A DNA stretch of 64,000 nt from JACVRX01 sp035697245 (GTDB lineage: Bacteria; Actinomycetota; Actinomycetes; Jiangellales; Jiangellaceae): positions 1-64,000 of the forward strand of contig DASSDH010000133.1 of NCBI GenBank assembly GCA_035697245.1. Direction: 5' to 3'. The position numbers and the translations under genes are program-made. The stretch's first letter is position 1, and every line of letters starts with the position of its first letter. This document shows, piece by piece, positions 16,729-26,245 of the stretch. The notes beneath the pieces were generated by a model, which was not told where the DNA came from, ran no database searches, and saw only the letters and a program-made list of their open reading frames with translations.

Positions 16729-18820
16729 GGTTGATACTCCGGCACAGCTGCAATACGTCGCCGCCGTAACGGTCGAGTTTCGTCCGGCCGACGCCGGGAA
16801 TCGCCGCGAGCGCTTTCTCGTCGCCGGGTCTGGATTCGGCGATCGCCGTCAACGTCGCGTCGGTGAACACGACGTATGCCGGGACCTTCTGTTCCTGCGC
16901 CCGTTCCAGCCGCCACGCGCGAAGCCGCTCGAAAAGGTTCTCGTCCACCGACGAGGGACATCCGCTGCAGCGCCCGATCTTGCGATCGGCGGGAGCCGAC
17001 AACGGCGTGCCACAGACGCGACACCGGGACACACCGCGGATACGTCGCTGTCGTTCTCGAGGAGCGCCCGGTTGGAAGAGAGCCCCACCTAGGGGTCGAA
17101 CCCCGTCGAGAAAACGGCTGGGGCGACGGGCTCCTCGTCCGCCGGGTGCACGAGCAAGCGACCACGACAGTCGCAGCCACTTCCGCGCGCGGGTAACTCC
17201 GACGTAGAGCAACCGACGTTCCTCGGCGAGCTGTGCCGGTGTCTCGGCGTAGGCGAGCGGCAATGTTCCCTCGTGACAGCCGACGAGGAAAACGGCGTCC
17301 CATTCGAGGCCCTTCGCGGCGTGCAGCGAAGCGAGCGTCACGCCGTCGGCGACGGGAACGTGCTGCGCTGCCGCACGCCGTTCGAACTCGGAGAGCACGT
17401 CGTGCAGTCGGGCTGCAGGCTCGACGGCGACCACCTCCTCGGCGAGTGCGACCACCGCCGCCAGAGACTCCCAACGCTCCCGTGCCGCTCCGGCACCGGA
17501 CGGAGGTCGGGCCGACCAACCGGCCGCCGCAAGCACTGCCGTCGTCGCCGCAACCGCATCGGGGGCGTCGGCCGAGCCAGCGTCAGCAGATCGGACGGCT
17601 GCCCGCAGCAACATGGCTGCTTCGCGCACCTCCGGACGATCGAAGAACCGCTCGGCTCCGCGCACGACGTAGGGAACGCCCAGGTCCGCCAATGCTTGTT
17701 CATACGCCTCCGACTGCGCGTTCACTCGGTACAGGATCGCGATCTCACGCGCTGGTGCGCCGGCAGCGATCAGTTCGGCGATCTGGCCGGCGACCCAGGA
17801 CGCCTCGGCGACCTCGTCGGGATGCTCGACGAAGGTCGCCTCCGGGCCAGCCGGGCGCTGCGCCTTCAGCTGCACTCCAGACCGGGTCGTCACATCACCG
17901 CCGCGAGCAAGAATGCCGTTGGCGACGTGGACCACCTGCGGCGTGGACCGGTAGTCCCGCACCAGCCGGACGATCTGAGCCCCCGGATACCGTTGGGGGA
18001 AGCCGACGAGGTAGTCAGGTCGCCCTCCGGCGAACGAGTAGATCGTCTGCGCTGGGTCGCCGACGACGCATACGTCGTCGCGGCCGCCGAGCCAGAGATC
18101 GAGCAGAGTCTGCTGAATCGGCGAGACGTCCTGGTACTCGTCGACGACCACGTGGTGGTACTGCGCGCGGACCGCCTCCGCGACACCGGGCCGGCCGGCC
18201 AGCAGGCCGACCGCCGCCAGCAGGATGTCTTCCAGATCGAACAGGCCGCGATCGGTCTTGACATCTTCGTACGCGGCGTACACCCGGCCGACCGTTTCTG
18301 GATCGACCCCCGCAACCTCGCGACGTGCACCCTCCGCTGCCTGGGGATAGGCGTCCGGGGCCGCGTTGGTCACCTTGGCCCATTCGAATTCGGCGGCGAG
18401 GTCTCGCAGCGTCGTCCGGTCAGTGCCCACGCGGCAGCGGCTTGCGGCTGCGCCGACCAGGGGCAGCTTGCTCGAGGTGATCTCGGGGAACTCCCGGTTC
18501 ATCACCTGTGGCCAGAAGTAGCGGGCCTGCCGCAGTGCCGCCGAGTGGAACGTCCGCGCTTGGACGCCGTCGACCCCCAGCGCACGAAGCCGCGCCCGCA
18601 TCTCCCCCGCGGCTCGGGTGGTGAACGTGACAGCCAGTACCCGTCGAGGCTCGAAAGCTCCGGCAAGCACGCCGTGCGCGATGCGATGGGTGATAGCCCG
18701 GGTCTTGCCGGTGCCGGCGCCTGCGATGACGCATACCGGGCCATGGAGTGCGGTCGCGACAGTCCGCTGCTCTGGGTCGAGAGCGTCGAGGACGTCGGCC
18801 GCAGAAGACACGGCGTTCAT
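16724..18820 (-). CDS. uvrD2: ATP-dependent DNA helicase UvrD2
   Basis: A 698-residue superfamily 1A helicase of the actinobacterial UvrD2 type. Walker A (AGAGTGKT, about 33-40), DEYQD (Walker B) and the later SF1 motifs such as VVHVANG and ASLHAAKGLEWD are present. The UvrD2 hallmark follows: a tetracysteine motif Cys600-x2-Cys603 / Cys618-x2-Cys621 and a C-terminal HRDC domain (about 625-698, AIPGVGRTKLDRYGG). The ATG at 18820 gives the same length as the mycobacterial protein (700); a GTG at 18895 would add 25 unsupported residues. It acts in DNA repair and 3'-5' unwinding. It lies downstream of nudC and its stop overlaps the whiB7 promoter. Confidence 0.93.
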   Translation of the reverse strand: MNAVSSAADVLDALDPEQRTVATALHGPVCVIAGAGTGKTRAITHRIAHGVLAGAFEPRRVLAVTFTTRAAGEMRARLRALGVDGVQARTFHSAALRQARYFWPQVMNREFPEITSSKLPLVGAAASRCRVGTDRTTLRDLAAEFEWAKVTNAAPDAYPQAAEGARREVAGVDPETVGRVYAAYEDVKTDRGLFDLEDILLAAVGLLAGRPGVAEAVRAQYHHVVVDEYQDVSPIQQTLLDLWLGGRDDVCVVGDPAQTIYSFAGGRPDYLVGFPQRYPGAQIVRLVRDYRSTPQVVHVANGILARGGDVTTRSGVQLKAQRPAGPEATFVEHPDEVAEASWVAGQIAELIAAGAPAREIAILYRVNAQSEAYEQALADLGVPYVVRGAERFFDRPEVREAAMLLRAAVRSADAGSADAPDAVAATTAVLAAAGWSARPPSGAGAARERWESLAAVVALAEEVVAVEPAARLHDVLSEFERRAAAQHVPVADGVTLASLHAAKGLEWDAVFLVGCHEGTLPLAYAETPAQLAEERRLLYVGVTRARKWLRLSWSLARAPGGRGARRPSRFLDGVRPLGGALFQPGAPRERQRRIRGVSRCRVCGTPLSAPADRKIGRCSGCPSSVDENLFERLRAWRLERAQEQKVPAYVVFTDATLTAIAESRPGDEKALAAIPGVGRTKLDRYGGDVLQLCRSINQ

Positions 18821-18901
18821 CCTGGCAGCCCGCCCCGACGATGGCCTCAGGGTGTCACGCCCCGTATCACCGTGGAGGGTCGGGACGCGAGCCACGCGAG
18901 G

Positions 18902-19816
18902 TCAGCGAGGCTGTGACTCGAGCTCGGCGCCGTACCAGCCTTCGATCAGCCGCCGCGAAATCGACACGCTCGGCGAGAGCCGGATCTCACCAGATTGCAG
19001 CGCGGTGTCGAGATCGGCGCGCGAGTACCAGTTCGCTTCGCTGAGCTCAACGCCGTCCGGCCGCGGCTCTGCACCGTCGGCACGTGCGTAGTAACCGAGC
19101 ATCAAGCTCGACGGGAACGGCCAGGGCTGGCTGCCCGCATATGAACAAGCCGTGACGACGACGCCAGTCTCCTCTGCCACCTCGCGCACGACCGCCTGCT
19201 CCGGTGACTCCCCTGGTTCGACAAACCCGGCAAGGGTCGAGAACCAGCCGGTGGGCCACTCGTCCTGCCGGCCGAGCAGGCAGCGATCGTCGTCGTCGGT
19301 GACCAAGACGATCACCGCTGGGTCGGTGCGCGGGAAGTGCTCCGACCCGTCGACTGCGCAGCGCCGCACATGGCCCGCATACGTCACGGTGGTGAGCGCA
19401 CCGCAGCGCGAACAGTGCCGGTGCGCCTGGTGCCAGTTCGCCAGTGCAACGGCATGCACCATCAGCCCGCCGTCCCTGTCGTCGAGCACGGGTGCCGCTT
19501 GGCGCAGACCGGCGGCGCGTGAGTCGGGGTGTGGACCGTCCACGTGGACCGCGAAGAAGGCGAGCTGCTCGTTGTCCACACCGAGGAAGAATCGTTCGCC
19601 ATCGGGCATCTCGTCCGGCCGATCGAGCACCAGCCGGCCATCGTCCACCGCGACCTTGCCGTCGGCGACGACGAACGATCGCGATCGCGGATCGCTCCAC
19701 GCGCGGTCGAGCCACTCCTCGTCGGAGCGCAGGTGCCCGGCCCGGTCGACGCCCGCCCGAGCCAACGGCAGCTGACCGCGCAGGGAGTAGCTCGTAGCGC
19801 CGTCGTCCACGTCCAC
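18902..19816 (-). CDS. nudC: NAD(+)/NADH diphosphatase NudC
   Basis: A 304-residue Nudix hydrolase. The Nudix box is GFVEPGESPEQAVVREVAEE, followed by the NADH-pyrophosphatase signature SQPWPFPSSLM. A zinc ribbon precedes it: Cys-x2-Cys (CSRCGA), then a single Cys in RRCAVDG where many homologues have a full CxxC, so the fourth ligand is replaced. NudC cleaves NAD(H) to NMN(H) and AMP and removes NAD caps from RNA. The short gap to uvrD2 suggests co-transcription. Confidence 0.93.
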   Translation of the reverse strand: MDVDDGATSYSLRGQLPLARAGVDRAGHLRSDEEWLDRAWSDPRSRSFVVADGKVAVDDGRLVLDRPDEMPDGERFFLGVDNEQLAFFAVHVDGPHPDSRAAGLRQAAPVLDDRDGGLMVHAVALANWHQAHRHCSRCGALTTVTYAGHVRRCAVDGSEHFPRTDPAVIVLVTDDDDRCLLGRQDEWPTGWFSTLAGFVEPGESPEQAVVREVAEETGVVVTACSYAGSQPWPFPSSLMLGYYARADGAEPRPDGVELSEANWYSRADLDTALQSGEIRLSPSVSISRRLIEGWYGAELESQPR

Positions 19817-19912
19817 CGACCCTACGGCGGGCTGTGGTTGTGGCGTCCGCGCCCTGGCCGCTTGGCCGGCCAGGCCTCCGGGCCTTGTTTACTCCGGTTA
19901 CCGTCGTCCCCC

Positions 19913-20620
19913 GTGAGCATTCACATCGGGGCCGCACCGGGCGATGTCGCCGAGACTGTTCTCCTTCCCGGCGACCCGCTGCGTGCGGAATGGATCGCGC
20001 AGAGCTATCTGGATGACGTCACCTGCTACACCCGCACCCGGAACATGCTCGGGTTCACCGGTTCGTACCGGGGCCGACGGATCTCCGTGCAGGGCACCGG
20101 CATGGGCCAGCCGTCGCTGGGGATCTACGTACACGAGCTGGTCACCGGGTTCGGCGCCCAGACGCTGATTCGGGTGGGGTCGTGCGGCGCGCTCGTACCC
20201 AAGGTCGCAATCCGCGACGTAGTGATCGCGATGAGCGCGTGCACCGACTCGTCGATGAACCAACTGCGCTTCGAGGGCGTCGACTTCGCACCGACGGCCG
20301 ACTTTGGCCTCCTGCGAGCATGCGTCGAACAGGCCGAGCGGGCAGGCATCTCGTTCCATGTCGGCCCGATCGCTGCGTGGGATTCTTTCTACAGCGACCG
20401 GCCCGAGCTGCTCAAACGCCTGAGCGAGTACGGGGTTCTTGCCGTCGAGATGGAGACCGCGGAGCTGTACACGCTGGCGGCAAAACACGGCGTGCGGGCA
20501 CTGACCGTCTGCACTGCGAGCGACAGCCTGGTAACGGGCGAGAAGACATCAGCGGAGGAACGGGAGCGAACGTTCTCTGCGATGGTCGAGCTCGCCTTGG
20601 CGACATCGGCGCAGGTGTAG
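19913..20620 (+). CDS. deoD: purine-nucleoside phosphorylase, DeoD type
   Basis: A 235-residue hexameric-type PNP, the standard length. Family motifs are APGDVAETVLLPGDPLRAEW near the N-terminus, GTGMGQPSLGIYVHEL (phosphate and ribose site), RVGSCGAL, and the ribose-binding VEMETAELY. The conserved Asp is in TASDSL. It phosphorolyses purine (deoxy)nucleosides. The GTG at 19913 is chosen because residues before it (frame open from 19529) are antisense to nudC. A nucleoside hydrolase at 32.4 kb suggests parallel nucleoside salvage. Confidence 0.93.
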   Translation: MSIHIGAAPGDVAETVLLPGDPLRAEWIAQSYLDDVTCYTRTRNMLGFTGSYRGRRISVQGTGMGQPSLGIYVHELVTGFGAQTLIRVGSCGALVPKVAIRDVVIAMSACTDSSMNQLRFEGVDFAPTADFGLLRACVEQAERAGISFHVGPIAAWDSFYSDRPELLKRLSEYGVLAVEMETAELYTLAAKHGVRALTVCTASDSLVTGEKTSAEERERTFSAMVELALATSAQV

Positions 20621-20722
20621 CACGTCGTTCGGCCGGGACGGCTCGGTACGAAAACACGTGCAAGGAGCGCTCTTCCGGGTAAGGACGGGTCCGTCAGCGC
20701 CTTGCCTCGTAGCGTGTCGGCC

Positions 20723-21496
20723 ATGGCTCGGCTTCGGCTCGGCACGTTCAACCTGCTGCACGGCCTTTCGATCCGGACGGGCACAGCCGACGAGGCAGAC
20801 CTGCGATCAGCGGCGGCTGCTCTTGACGCCGACGTGCTCGGGCTTCAGGAGGTCGACCGCGGTCAACCGCGCAGCGGCAAGACCGACCAGGCCGCGGTTG
20901 TCGCCGATGAGCTCCGTGCGACCTGGTGGCGGTTCGCGCCGGCACTGAGCGGCACACCGCTGAACTGGACCCCGGCCGATCCCGGCGACGCCTCCATCGG
21001 ATCCGGCTACGGCATCGCCCTGGTCTCGCGTTTGCGGGTGCTGCACTGGGACCTCCGGGCCTTCCCGGCAGCCCCGATCAGCCTGCCGTTGGCAGTCGCC
21101 GGCCGTCGCGGGCTGACCCTCGTTCCTGACCAGCCGCGAGTCGCCTTGGCGGCGGTCGTTGTCGGCCCTGATGGGCCGTTCACCGTTGCCACTGCACATC
21201 TGTCCTTCGTCCCGGGTTGGAACGCGCGGCAGCTGCGGGCAGTCGGCCGGTGGCTGGCCACCATGCCGCCCCCTCGGGTGCTGGCCGGCGATCTCAACCT
21301 GCCTGGCCGCGTGCCCGCCGCGTTGACCGGCTGGGTCGACCTGGCCAGAGCGCCGACCTACCCGTCGTGGCGGCCACGGGTGCAGTGGGACCACATCCTC
21401 TCGAGAGGCGTGGGCACCAACGACGTGCGCGAAGCGACCGCCATCCGGCTGCCTGTGTCCGACCACAACGCTCTTGTCGTAGACGTCGTGCTCTGA
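20723..21496 (+). CDS. endonuclease/exonuclease/phosphatase family protein
   Basis: A 257-residue DNase I-like fold protein. The expected motifs appear in order: LGTFNLLHG (Asn), GLQEVDR (metal-binding Glu), AGDLNL (Asp/Asn) and SDHNALVVDV (catalytic Asp-His). No signal peptide. It may act on nucleic acid, inositol phosphates or phospholipids; the sequence does not decide. The ATG at 20723 is preferred to a TTG seven codons upstream. It lies 100 bp downstream of deoD. Confidence 0.85.
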   Translation: MARLRLGTFNLLHGLSIRTGTADEADLRSAAAALDADVLGLQEVDRGQPRSGKTDQAAVVADELRATWWRFAPALSGTPLNWTPADPGDASIGSGYGIALVSRLRVLHWDLRAFPAAPISLPLAVAGRRGLTLVPDQPRVALAAVVVGPDGPFTVATAHLSFVPGWNARQLRAVGRWLATMPPPRVLAGDLNLPGRVPAALTGWVDLARAPTYPSWRPRVQWDHILSRGVGTNDVREATAIRLPVSDHNALVVDVVL

Positions 21497-21519
21497 CTAG
21501 GCGCAGCACGGCGGCCTAG
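21497..21519. terminator. small inverted repeat between convergent genes
   Basis: CTAGGC (21497-21502) with GCCTAG (21514-21519), an 11-base loop, directly after the stop of the EEP-family gene and before the 3' end of the ATPase gene. A weak bidirectional terminator at best. Confidence 0.4.
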
Positions 21520-21525
21520 GCTGGG

Positions 21526-22986
21526 TCAACTGGAGTAGAGCCGGTCCAAATCGACGAGTCGCACGTTGTCGGTCGAGGACTGCAGCCGGCGCTCGAATCC
21601 GCCGCCACCGTACAGCGCCAGAACGGTCTCCCGGACGTCAAAGCCACGCACCGCGAGCACGTCCCTGGCACGTCGCAGCCGAGCGAGATGCAGTTCTCCC
21701 AGCCGTTCTCCCCACTTGGCCTCGCCGAGGGCGATGATCCGTTGCGGCTCGCCAGGAACTGCCGGAGCGAACACGACGACATCCAGGTCCAATCGCGACC
21801 GGTTGACCGGATCGACGGCGACACCAGCAGCAACAGCACCGGGGGTGCTGCCGAACACATCTGCGCCGTCCAACAGGGCGTGCTGCCGGCAGAGCGTCTC
21901 GAAATGGGGTCCGACGACCTGTGCAGCGAAACGTGCTCGCGAGTCCGCCCAGACTGCGAACGCCTGGCCAAGCTCCAGGCGATGCCACGCCGGGCGCATC
22001 ACCGCCTGATAGAACGTGATCAGCGGCTCCGTGATTCGGTACGTGACGCGTCCACTTCGAAAAGCATCTGGCTCTCGAAGGACCAGCCCCGCGTCCTCGA
22101 GGACCGTCAGCGGATGCGAAATATCGGTAGACCTGCGGCCGATGTAGTTGGCGATGCGACCGCGAGTGGAATTTCCCTCCGCGATCGCCGCCAAGACCGA
22201 GTGGTAGAGCGCCGTGTCTCGGATGTCCGCCTCTTCGGCAAGGAGATAACGTGCTTCTCGAAAGAGCGGCATATGCGAGCTGAGTACGGTACGTCGGACC
22301 CAGGGGTCGAAGTCGCGCAGGCTCGTCGGGACGTCATCGCGAACGAACTCACGACGGTACGCCGGAGTGCCGCCGACCACGGCATGCAGCATCGCGGCAA
22401 GGCGAGGATCGTCTGCGCCCCAGAACTGCGCGGCTTCGCGGTACCTCAACGGCTGGATGACGAGTTCCAAGCTGGCTCGACCACGCAATGGAGCATTCCC
22501 GGACAGGAGCCTGCCCATGACTGACATCGCTGAGCCGCACAGCAACAAGCGGGCCCGGTTGTCCGGTGTCCGGCCCGACGCAGACCGATCAAGATGTCTG
22601 CGGAGGAGAGATGGCAAGACCGGGCTTGCCCTGCTCAGATACGAGAACTCGTCGAGGACCACCAGGGACACGCGGTCACGGCCGAGCCCGAACAGCGTCT
22701 CGAGAGCCACATCCCAGTCGGCAAAGGCAAACGACGTTGGAGCGCGCAGATGGCGGGCAACCGCTTCGCCGAGCATCCGCAGCGACTCGGCCTCCGTGGC
22801 CTCGACCGCCTGGAAATAGAACCCGCCGAGTGCTTCGGTCAGTGCGCTGAGCAAGTAGGTCTTGCCCTGCCGACGCCGCCCCGTTACGACGCCCAGCAGC
22901 GGCTGCGGTCTGCGGTCACTGGCGAAGTCGACCAGCACACCCCACTCGGTGTATCGGTCGAACACGTGTTGAGGCTTGTCGGTCAC
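21526..22986 (-). CDS. archaeal-type ATPase with C-terminal nuclease-like domain (ATPase_2/DUF234)
   Basis: A 486-residue STAND-like ATPase. Walker A is GRRRQGKTYLL (about 35-45) and Walker B is LVVLDEFSYL. A sensor-like region and a winged helix (RGRIANYIGRRSTDISHPL, about 280-300) follow. The C-terminal domain (about 380-470) shows a PD-(D/E)xK pattern: DLDVVVF then ALGEAKWG, suggesting a nuclease fold. Proteins of this class are patchily distributed, often horizontally acquired, and associated with defence or toxin-like roles; the function is unknown. The gene follows adnB on the same strand but has its own AT-rich promoter-like region, out of character with the GC-rich surroundings. Confidence 0.85.
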   Translation of the reverse strand: MTDKPQHVFDRYTEWGVLVDFASDRRPQPLLGVVTGRRRQGKTYLLSALTEALGGFYFQAVEATEAESLRMLGEAVARHLRAPTSFAFADWDVALETLFGLGRDRVSLVVLDEFSYLSRASPVLPSLLRRHLDRSASGRTPDNRARLLLCGSAMSVMGRLLSGNAPLRGRASLELVIQPLRYREAAQFWGADDPRLAAMLHAVVGGTPAYRREFVRDDVPTSLRDFDPWVRRTVLSSHMPLFREARYLLAEEADIRDTALYHSVLAAIAEGNSTRGRIANYIGRRSTDISHPLTVLEDAGLVLREPDAFRSGRVTYRITEPLITFYQAVMRPAWHRLELGQAFAVWADSRARFAAQVVGPHFETLCRQHALLDGADVFGSTPGAVAAGVAVDPVNRSRLDLDVVVFAPAVPGEPQRIIALGEAKWGERLGELHLARLRRARDVLAVRGFDVRETVLALYGGGGFERRLQSSTDNVRLVDLDRLYSS

Positions 22987-23000
22987 TTCTGCATGATAGT

Positions 23001-23027
23001 GAAGTACAGTTTATATGACTATACTTC
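23001..23027 (-). promoter_or_regulatory. AT-rich palindrome upstream of the ATPase gene
   Basis: GAAGTACAGT (23001-23010) and ACTATACTTC (23018-23027) form a near-perfect inverted repeat around a TTATATG centre. On the minus strand TATAGT and TATAAA are good -10 candidates. The patch from about 22990 to 23035 is strikingly AT-rich for this genome and overlaps the adnB stop codon. It is probably the promoter and operator of the ATPase gene. Confidence 0.5.
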
Positions 23028-26000
23028 TATGAAGTGTGGACCTCCATATGGTCTTCTGGCCCTGGGACACTGGGCACTGAGCGAACCAGTGCTTCCAATT
23101 GCGCTTCGTCGAGCAGGTCAGCCGGGCGGAGCGTGAAACTGTCGCGGACGTAGTGGAACGCGGCGCCGACGCGTTCGAGGTCGAGTTTGTGGAAACGAGC
23201 GAAGGCCAGCCGGTAGGCCGCGAGTTGGACCGAGCGCGCCGAGGCTTCAGGATCTCCGCCCGGCGGATTGCCGGTCTTCCAGTCCACGACGTCCAGGCCG
23301 CCGTCGGCGGTGGCGAAGACTGCGTCGACGCGTCCTCGGACCAGGATGCCGGCAACCAGCAGCTCGAACGGCGCCTCGACCTCCACTGGGGATCGATCGG
23401 CCCACGGTGAGGCCAGGAACGCCGCCTGCAGTGCGGCGAGTTCCTGGTCGTGGGCGGCATCGGCATCGGCCGAGCCGGGCAGCTCGTCGACGTCGAGCAG
23501 CCTGGGTGATCCCCAGCGTGACTCGAGCCAGGCGTGGAAGAGCGTGCCGCGTCGGGCGAGTGGAGCCGGCGGACGTGGCACCGGCCGGCGGATCGCGCGG
23601 GCGAGGGCGTCCGGGTCCTGCCGAAGCAGCACCAGCCGCGACACCGACAGATGCGCGGGTAGTGGCACGTCGACCGCGGCATTTGCTACCGAGCGCGAGC
23701 GCTCCTCGATCAGCCGGTCCACTTCGAGCTCCCATTCGGCAGCCGCGGTCGACACTTGGGCATCCGCGAGCAATTCACCGATGTCGCCGCCGGCCTGGGC
23801 GGCGCGGACCATGGCCGCACCCTCCTCGAGCAGCGCCCGCCGGCCACCGAGCGGGTCATACGGCCAGTGATATTCGGCCACCACATCGTCCAGTGGATTG
23901 ACCGGGCCGGGGTCGTCCACCCAGACTCCGACCTCGCCCGCGCCGTCGAGACAAGCGGCACGCATCTCGACGAGAAACTCCGACGGACGCCGCGGCAGTT
24001 TGGTGTCACCCCAGCGATAGCCCGTGCACACCAGCAGCCGTCTGGCCCGCGTCGTCGCGACGTAGGCCAGCCGGCGCTCCTCGAGCCGTCCGGCTCGGCC
24101 ACACTCGGCCGCGAACTGCACCAGTGCATCGCGAGCGCCCTGCTGGTCGTGCGCGGCTGACAACCGCAGCCGGGGCAGGGTCTCGGCGTCTCCGCGGAGC
24201 GGATACGGCAGCTCGCCCGGCTTGCCGAGCCAGGCTCGGTCGTTCGCGTGCCCAGCGGGGAAGACACCGTCGGCCAGACCGACGACGAAGACGGCGTCCC
24301 ATTCCAGTCCTTTGGCGCCGTGCACGGTCAGCAGCTGGACGACATCACCGACCACCTCGACCTCGCCGGGCCGCAGGCCCCGTTCCGCGGTCTCCGCTGC
24401 GTCGAGATAGGCGAGGAACGCGGACAGCGTCGGGCTCTCGCCCGCCATTGCGAACTCCGCTGCCACGTCGATGAACCGGTCCAGATTCGCCCGGCCGGTC
24501 GGTCCACGTCGCGCTGCTGTCTCGACGTCGAGGCCCAATGTGCGCTCCACGTCGAGCACCAGATCGGGCAGCGACTGCCCGGCCCGCTGGCGCAAGCCGC
24601 GCAATTCGGCGGACAACGCACGCAGCCGGCGATCACCCTCGGCCGAAAACCAGCCGTCTCGCGGCAGCGAGTCCAGTGCGTCGACGATGCTGTGGTCGTC
24701 GACGTCGTCTGAATCCATCTCCTGGCCGCCGGCCGCAGCGGCGAGCCGACGCGACCACCGAGCCAGCGCGTCCAGGTCGCGCGGACCGATCCGCCACCGG
24801 GCACCAGTGAGCAGGCGCATGAGCGCATCACCACGGGACGGGTCGGCGATCACGCGCAGTGTCGCCACGACGTCGCCCACCTCTGGTGTCGTGAGCAAGC
24901 CGCCGACTCCGACCACGTCGACGGGCAGGTCGACTGCCCTCAGCGCGGCCTCGAGACGTGGAATCTGTGAGCGGGCGCGGACCAGCACGGCTACCGTTCG
25001 GCCTTCGACCGAATGATCCCAGAACGCGCGAGCCCGACGCGCGATATCCCCGGCCTCGTCGTCCGCAGTGAGGTGCAACGACACCACGACACGGTCGTCG
25101 GCACTGCCCTCGGACGGGTACAGGACCGGCACGTCGAGACCTTCTGCTCGCAACGGCAACGCCAGCCGGTTCGCCACCGCGAGGATCCGGGCGCCGTTGC
25201 GGAAGCTCGTCGTCAGGGATGCCTGCACCGCGTCGGTACCAGAGGCGTCGCGGAACTCCCGCCTGAACGTCGTGAGCGTGCCGGCATTCGCCCCGCGCCA
25301 GCCGTAGATCGACTGGCACGGGTCACCGACCGCGGTCACCGGATGACCGCCACCGAACAACGCTCGCAACAACACCAGCTGGGCGTGGTTGGTGTCCTGG
25401 TACTCGTCGAGCAGCACCACGGCGAACCGGGCTCGCTCGGCTACGCCGACCACGGGGAACCGTTCGGCGAGCCGGGCGGCCAGCTCGGCCAGGTCGCCGA
25501 AGTCCACGGCCTCGTTGGCGCGCTTGAGCTCGCGGAACTCCTCGACCAGCGGAATGAGCTGCGCCCTGGCATCCTGCACCGCCAGCGCCTTGGCAACCTC
25601 GGAGTAATGGCGGCTCCTGGTCCGGCTCGAGGAGGGCAGCCTTTCGACCTCGGCCCGCAACTCGCGAGCGAACTCGGCAAGCCGGCCGGGCTCGACCAGG
25701 TGGCCGGTGAGCTCACCGTGCAGGGCCAGCACCTGGTCGACGACCGTCGTCGGGGCATGGACCACGTGGTCCATGTCGCCTTCGTGGCCTTCGACCACGC
25801 GGGTCGCGTACTGCCAGGCAACGGCCTCGGTGATGAGTCGGGCGCCCGGCTCCCGGCCCAGCCGAAGCGCATGTTCGGCGACAATGCGAGAAGCAAACGC
25901 GTCGTAGGTGATGACCGTCGGCTCCCCGTCGAGCAGCGTCGGATCTGCATCGAGTGCATAGTCGAGGACCCCACGGGCAGCGAGCTGGGTCAGCCGGCGC

Positions 26001-26245
26001 CGCATCCGTGACCCCAGCTCGCGGGCTGCTTTGCGGGTGAACGTCAGCCCCAACACCTGCTCCGGCCGTACCAGGCCGTTCGCCACCAACCACACGACCC
26101 GGCCGGCCATCGTCTCGGTCTTGCCGGATCCGGCACCGGCCACCACGACGCCGGGTGCGAACGGCGCGGTCATCGCTGCCATCTGCTCGGCCGTGGGCGG
26201 CGGTAGGCCCAACCGGGCGGCGAGGTGCTGAGGAGTGAGCTTCAC
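23027..26245 (-). CDS. adnB: AdnB subunit of the AdnAB helicase-nuclease
   Basis: A 1072-residue UvrD-like helicase fused to a RecB-type nuclease (mycobacterial AdnB about 1095). The N-terminal motor has Walker A VAGAGSGKTET (about 34-44), LLDEYQDTNHAQ and VHGAKGLEWDAVFVVG. The C-terminal nuclease domain (about 900-1040) has the metal-binding GLDVVDWKTG motif. In mycobacteria AdnB is the active motor of the heterodimer that resects double-strand breaks in place of RecBCD. The start is a GTG whose last two bases overlap the adnA stop (GTGA), so translation is coupled; an upstream ATG at 26308 lies inside adnA and is less likely. Confidence 0.93.
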   Translation of the reverse strand: MKLTPQHLAARLGLPPPTAEQMAAMTAPFAPGVVVAGAGSGKTETMAGRVVWLVANGLVRPEQVLGLTFTRKAARELGSRMRRRLTQLAARGVLDYALDADPTLLDGEPTVITYDAFASRIVAEHALRLGREPGARLITEAVAWQYATRVVEGHEGDMDHVVHAPTTVVDQVLALHGELTGHLVEPGRLAEFARELRAEVERLPSSSRTRSRHYSEVAKALAVQDARAQLIPLVEEFRELKRANEAVDFGDLAELAARLAERFPVVGVAERARFAVVLLDEYQDTNHAQLVLLRALFGGGHPVTAVGDPCQSIYGWRGANAGTLTTFRREFRDASGTDAVQASLTTSFRNGARILAVANRLALPLRAEGLDVPVLYPSEGSADDRVVVSLHLTADDEAGDIARRARAFWDHSVEGRTVAVLVRARSQIPRLEAALRAVDLPVDVVGVGGLLTTPEVGDVVATLRVIADPSRGDALMRLLTGARWRIGPRDLDALARWSRRLAAAAGGQEMDSDDVDDHSIVDALDSLPRDGWFSAEGDRRLRALSAELRGLRQRAGQSLPDLVLDVERTLGLDVETAARRGPTGRANLDRFIDVAAEFAMAGESPTLSAFLAYLDAAETAERGLRPGEVEVVGDVVQLLTVHGAKGLEWDAVFVVGLADGVFPAGHANDRAWLGKPGELPYPLRGDAETLPRLRLSAAHDQQGARDALVQFAAECGRAGRLEERRLAYVATTRARRLLVCTGYRWGDTKLPRRPSEFLVEMRAACLDGAGEVGVWVDDPGPVNPLDDVVAEYHWPYDPLGGRRALLEEGAAMVRAAQAGGDIGELLADAQVSTAAAEWELEVDRLIEERSRSVANAAVDVPLPAHLSVSRLVLLRQDPDALARAIRRPVPRPPAPLARRGTLFHAWLESRWGSPRLLDVDELPGSADADAAHDQELAALQAAFLASPWADRSPVEVEAPFELLVAGILVRGRVDAVFATADGGLDVVDWKTGNPPGGDPEASARSVQLAAYRLAFARFHKLDLERVGAAFHYVRDSFTLRPADLLDEAQLEALVRSVPSVPGPEDHMEVHTS

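Noticed and set aside
15471..16769. 432-codon plus-strand frame spanning the phosphodiesterase, whiB7 and uvrD2 region
   Set aside because: It crosses three well-supported minus-strand genes and shows only shadow-type composition.
16626..17519. Upstream extension of the whiB7 leader ORF to a 373-codon frame
   Set aside because: The part beyond 16625 runs inside uvrD2 in another frame, lacks a ribosome site and lies upstream of the promoter; only the last 75 codons are supported.
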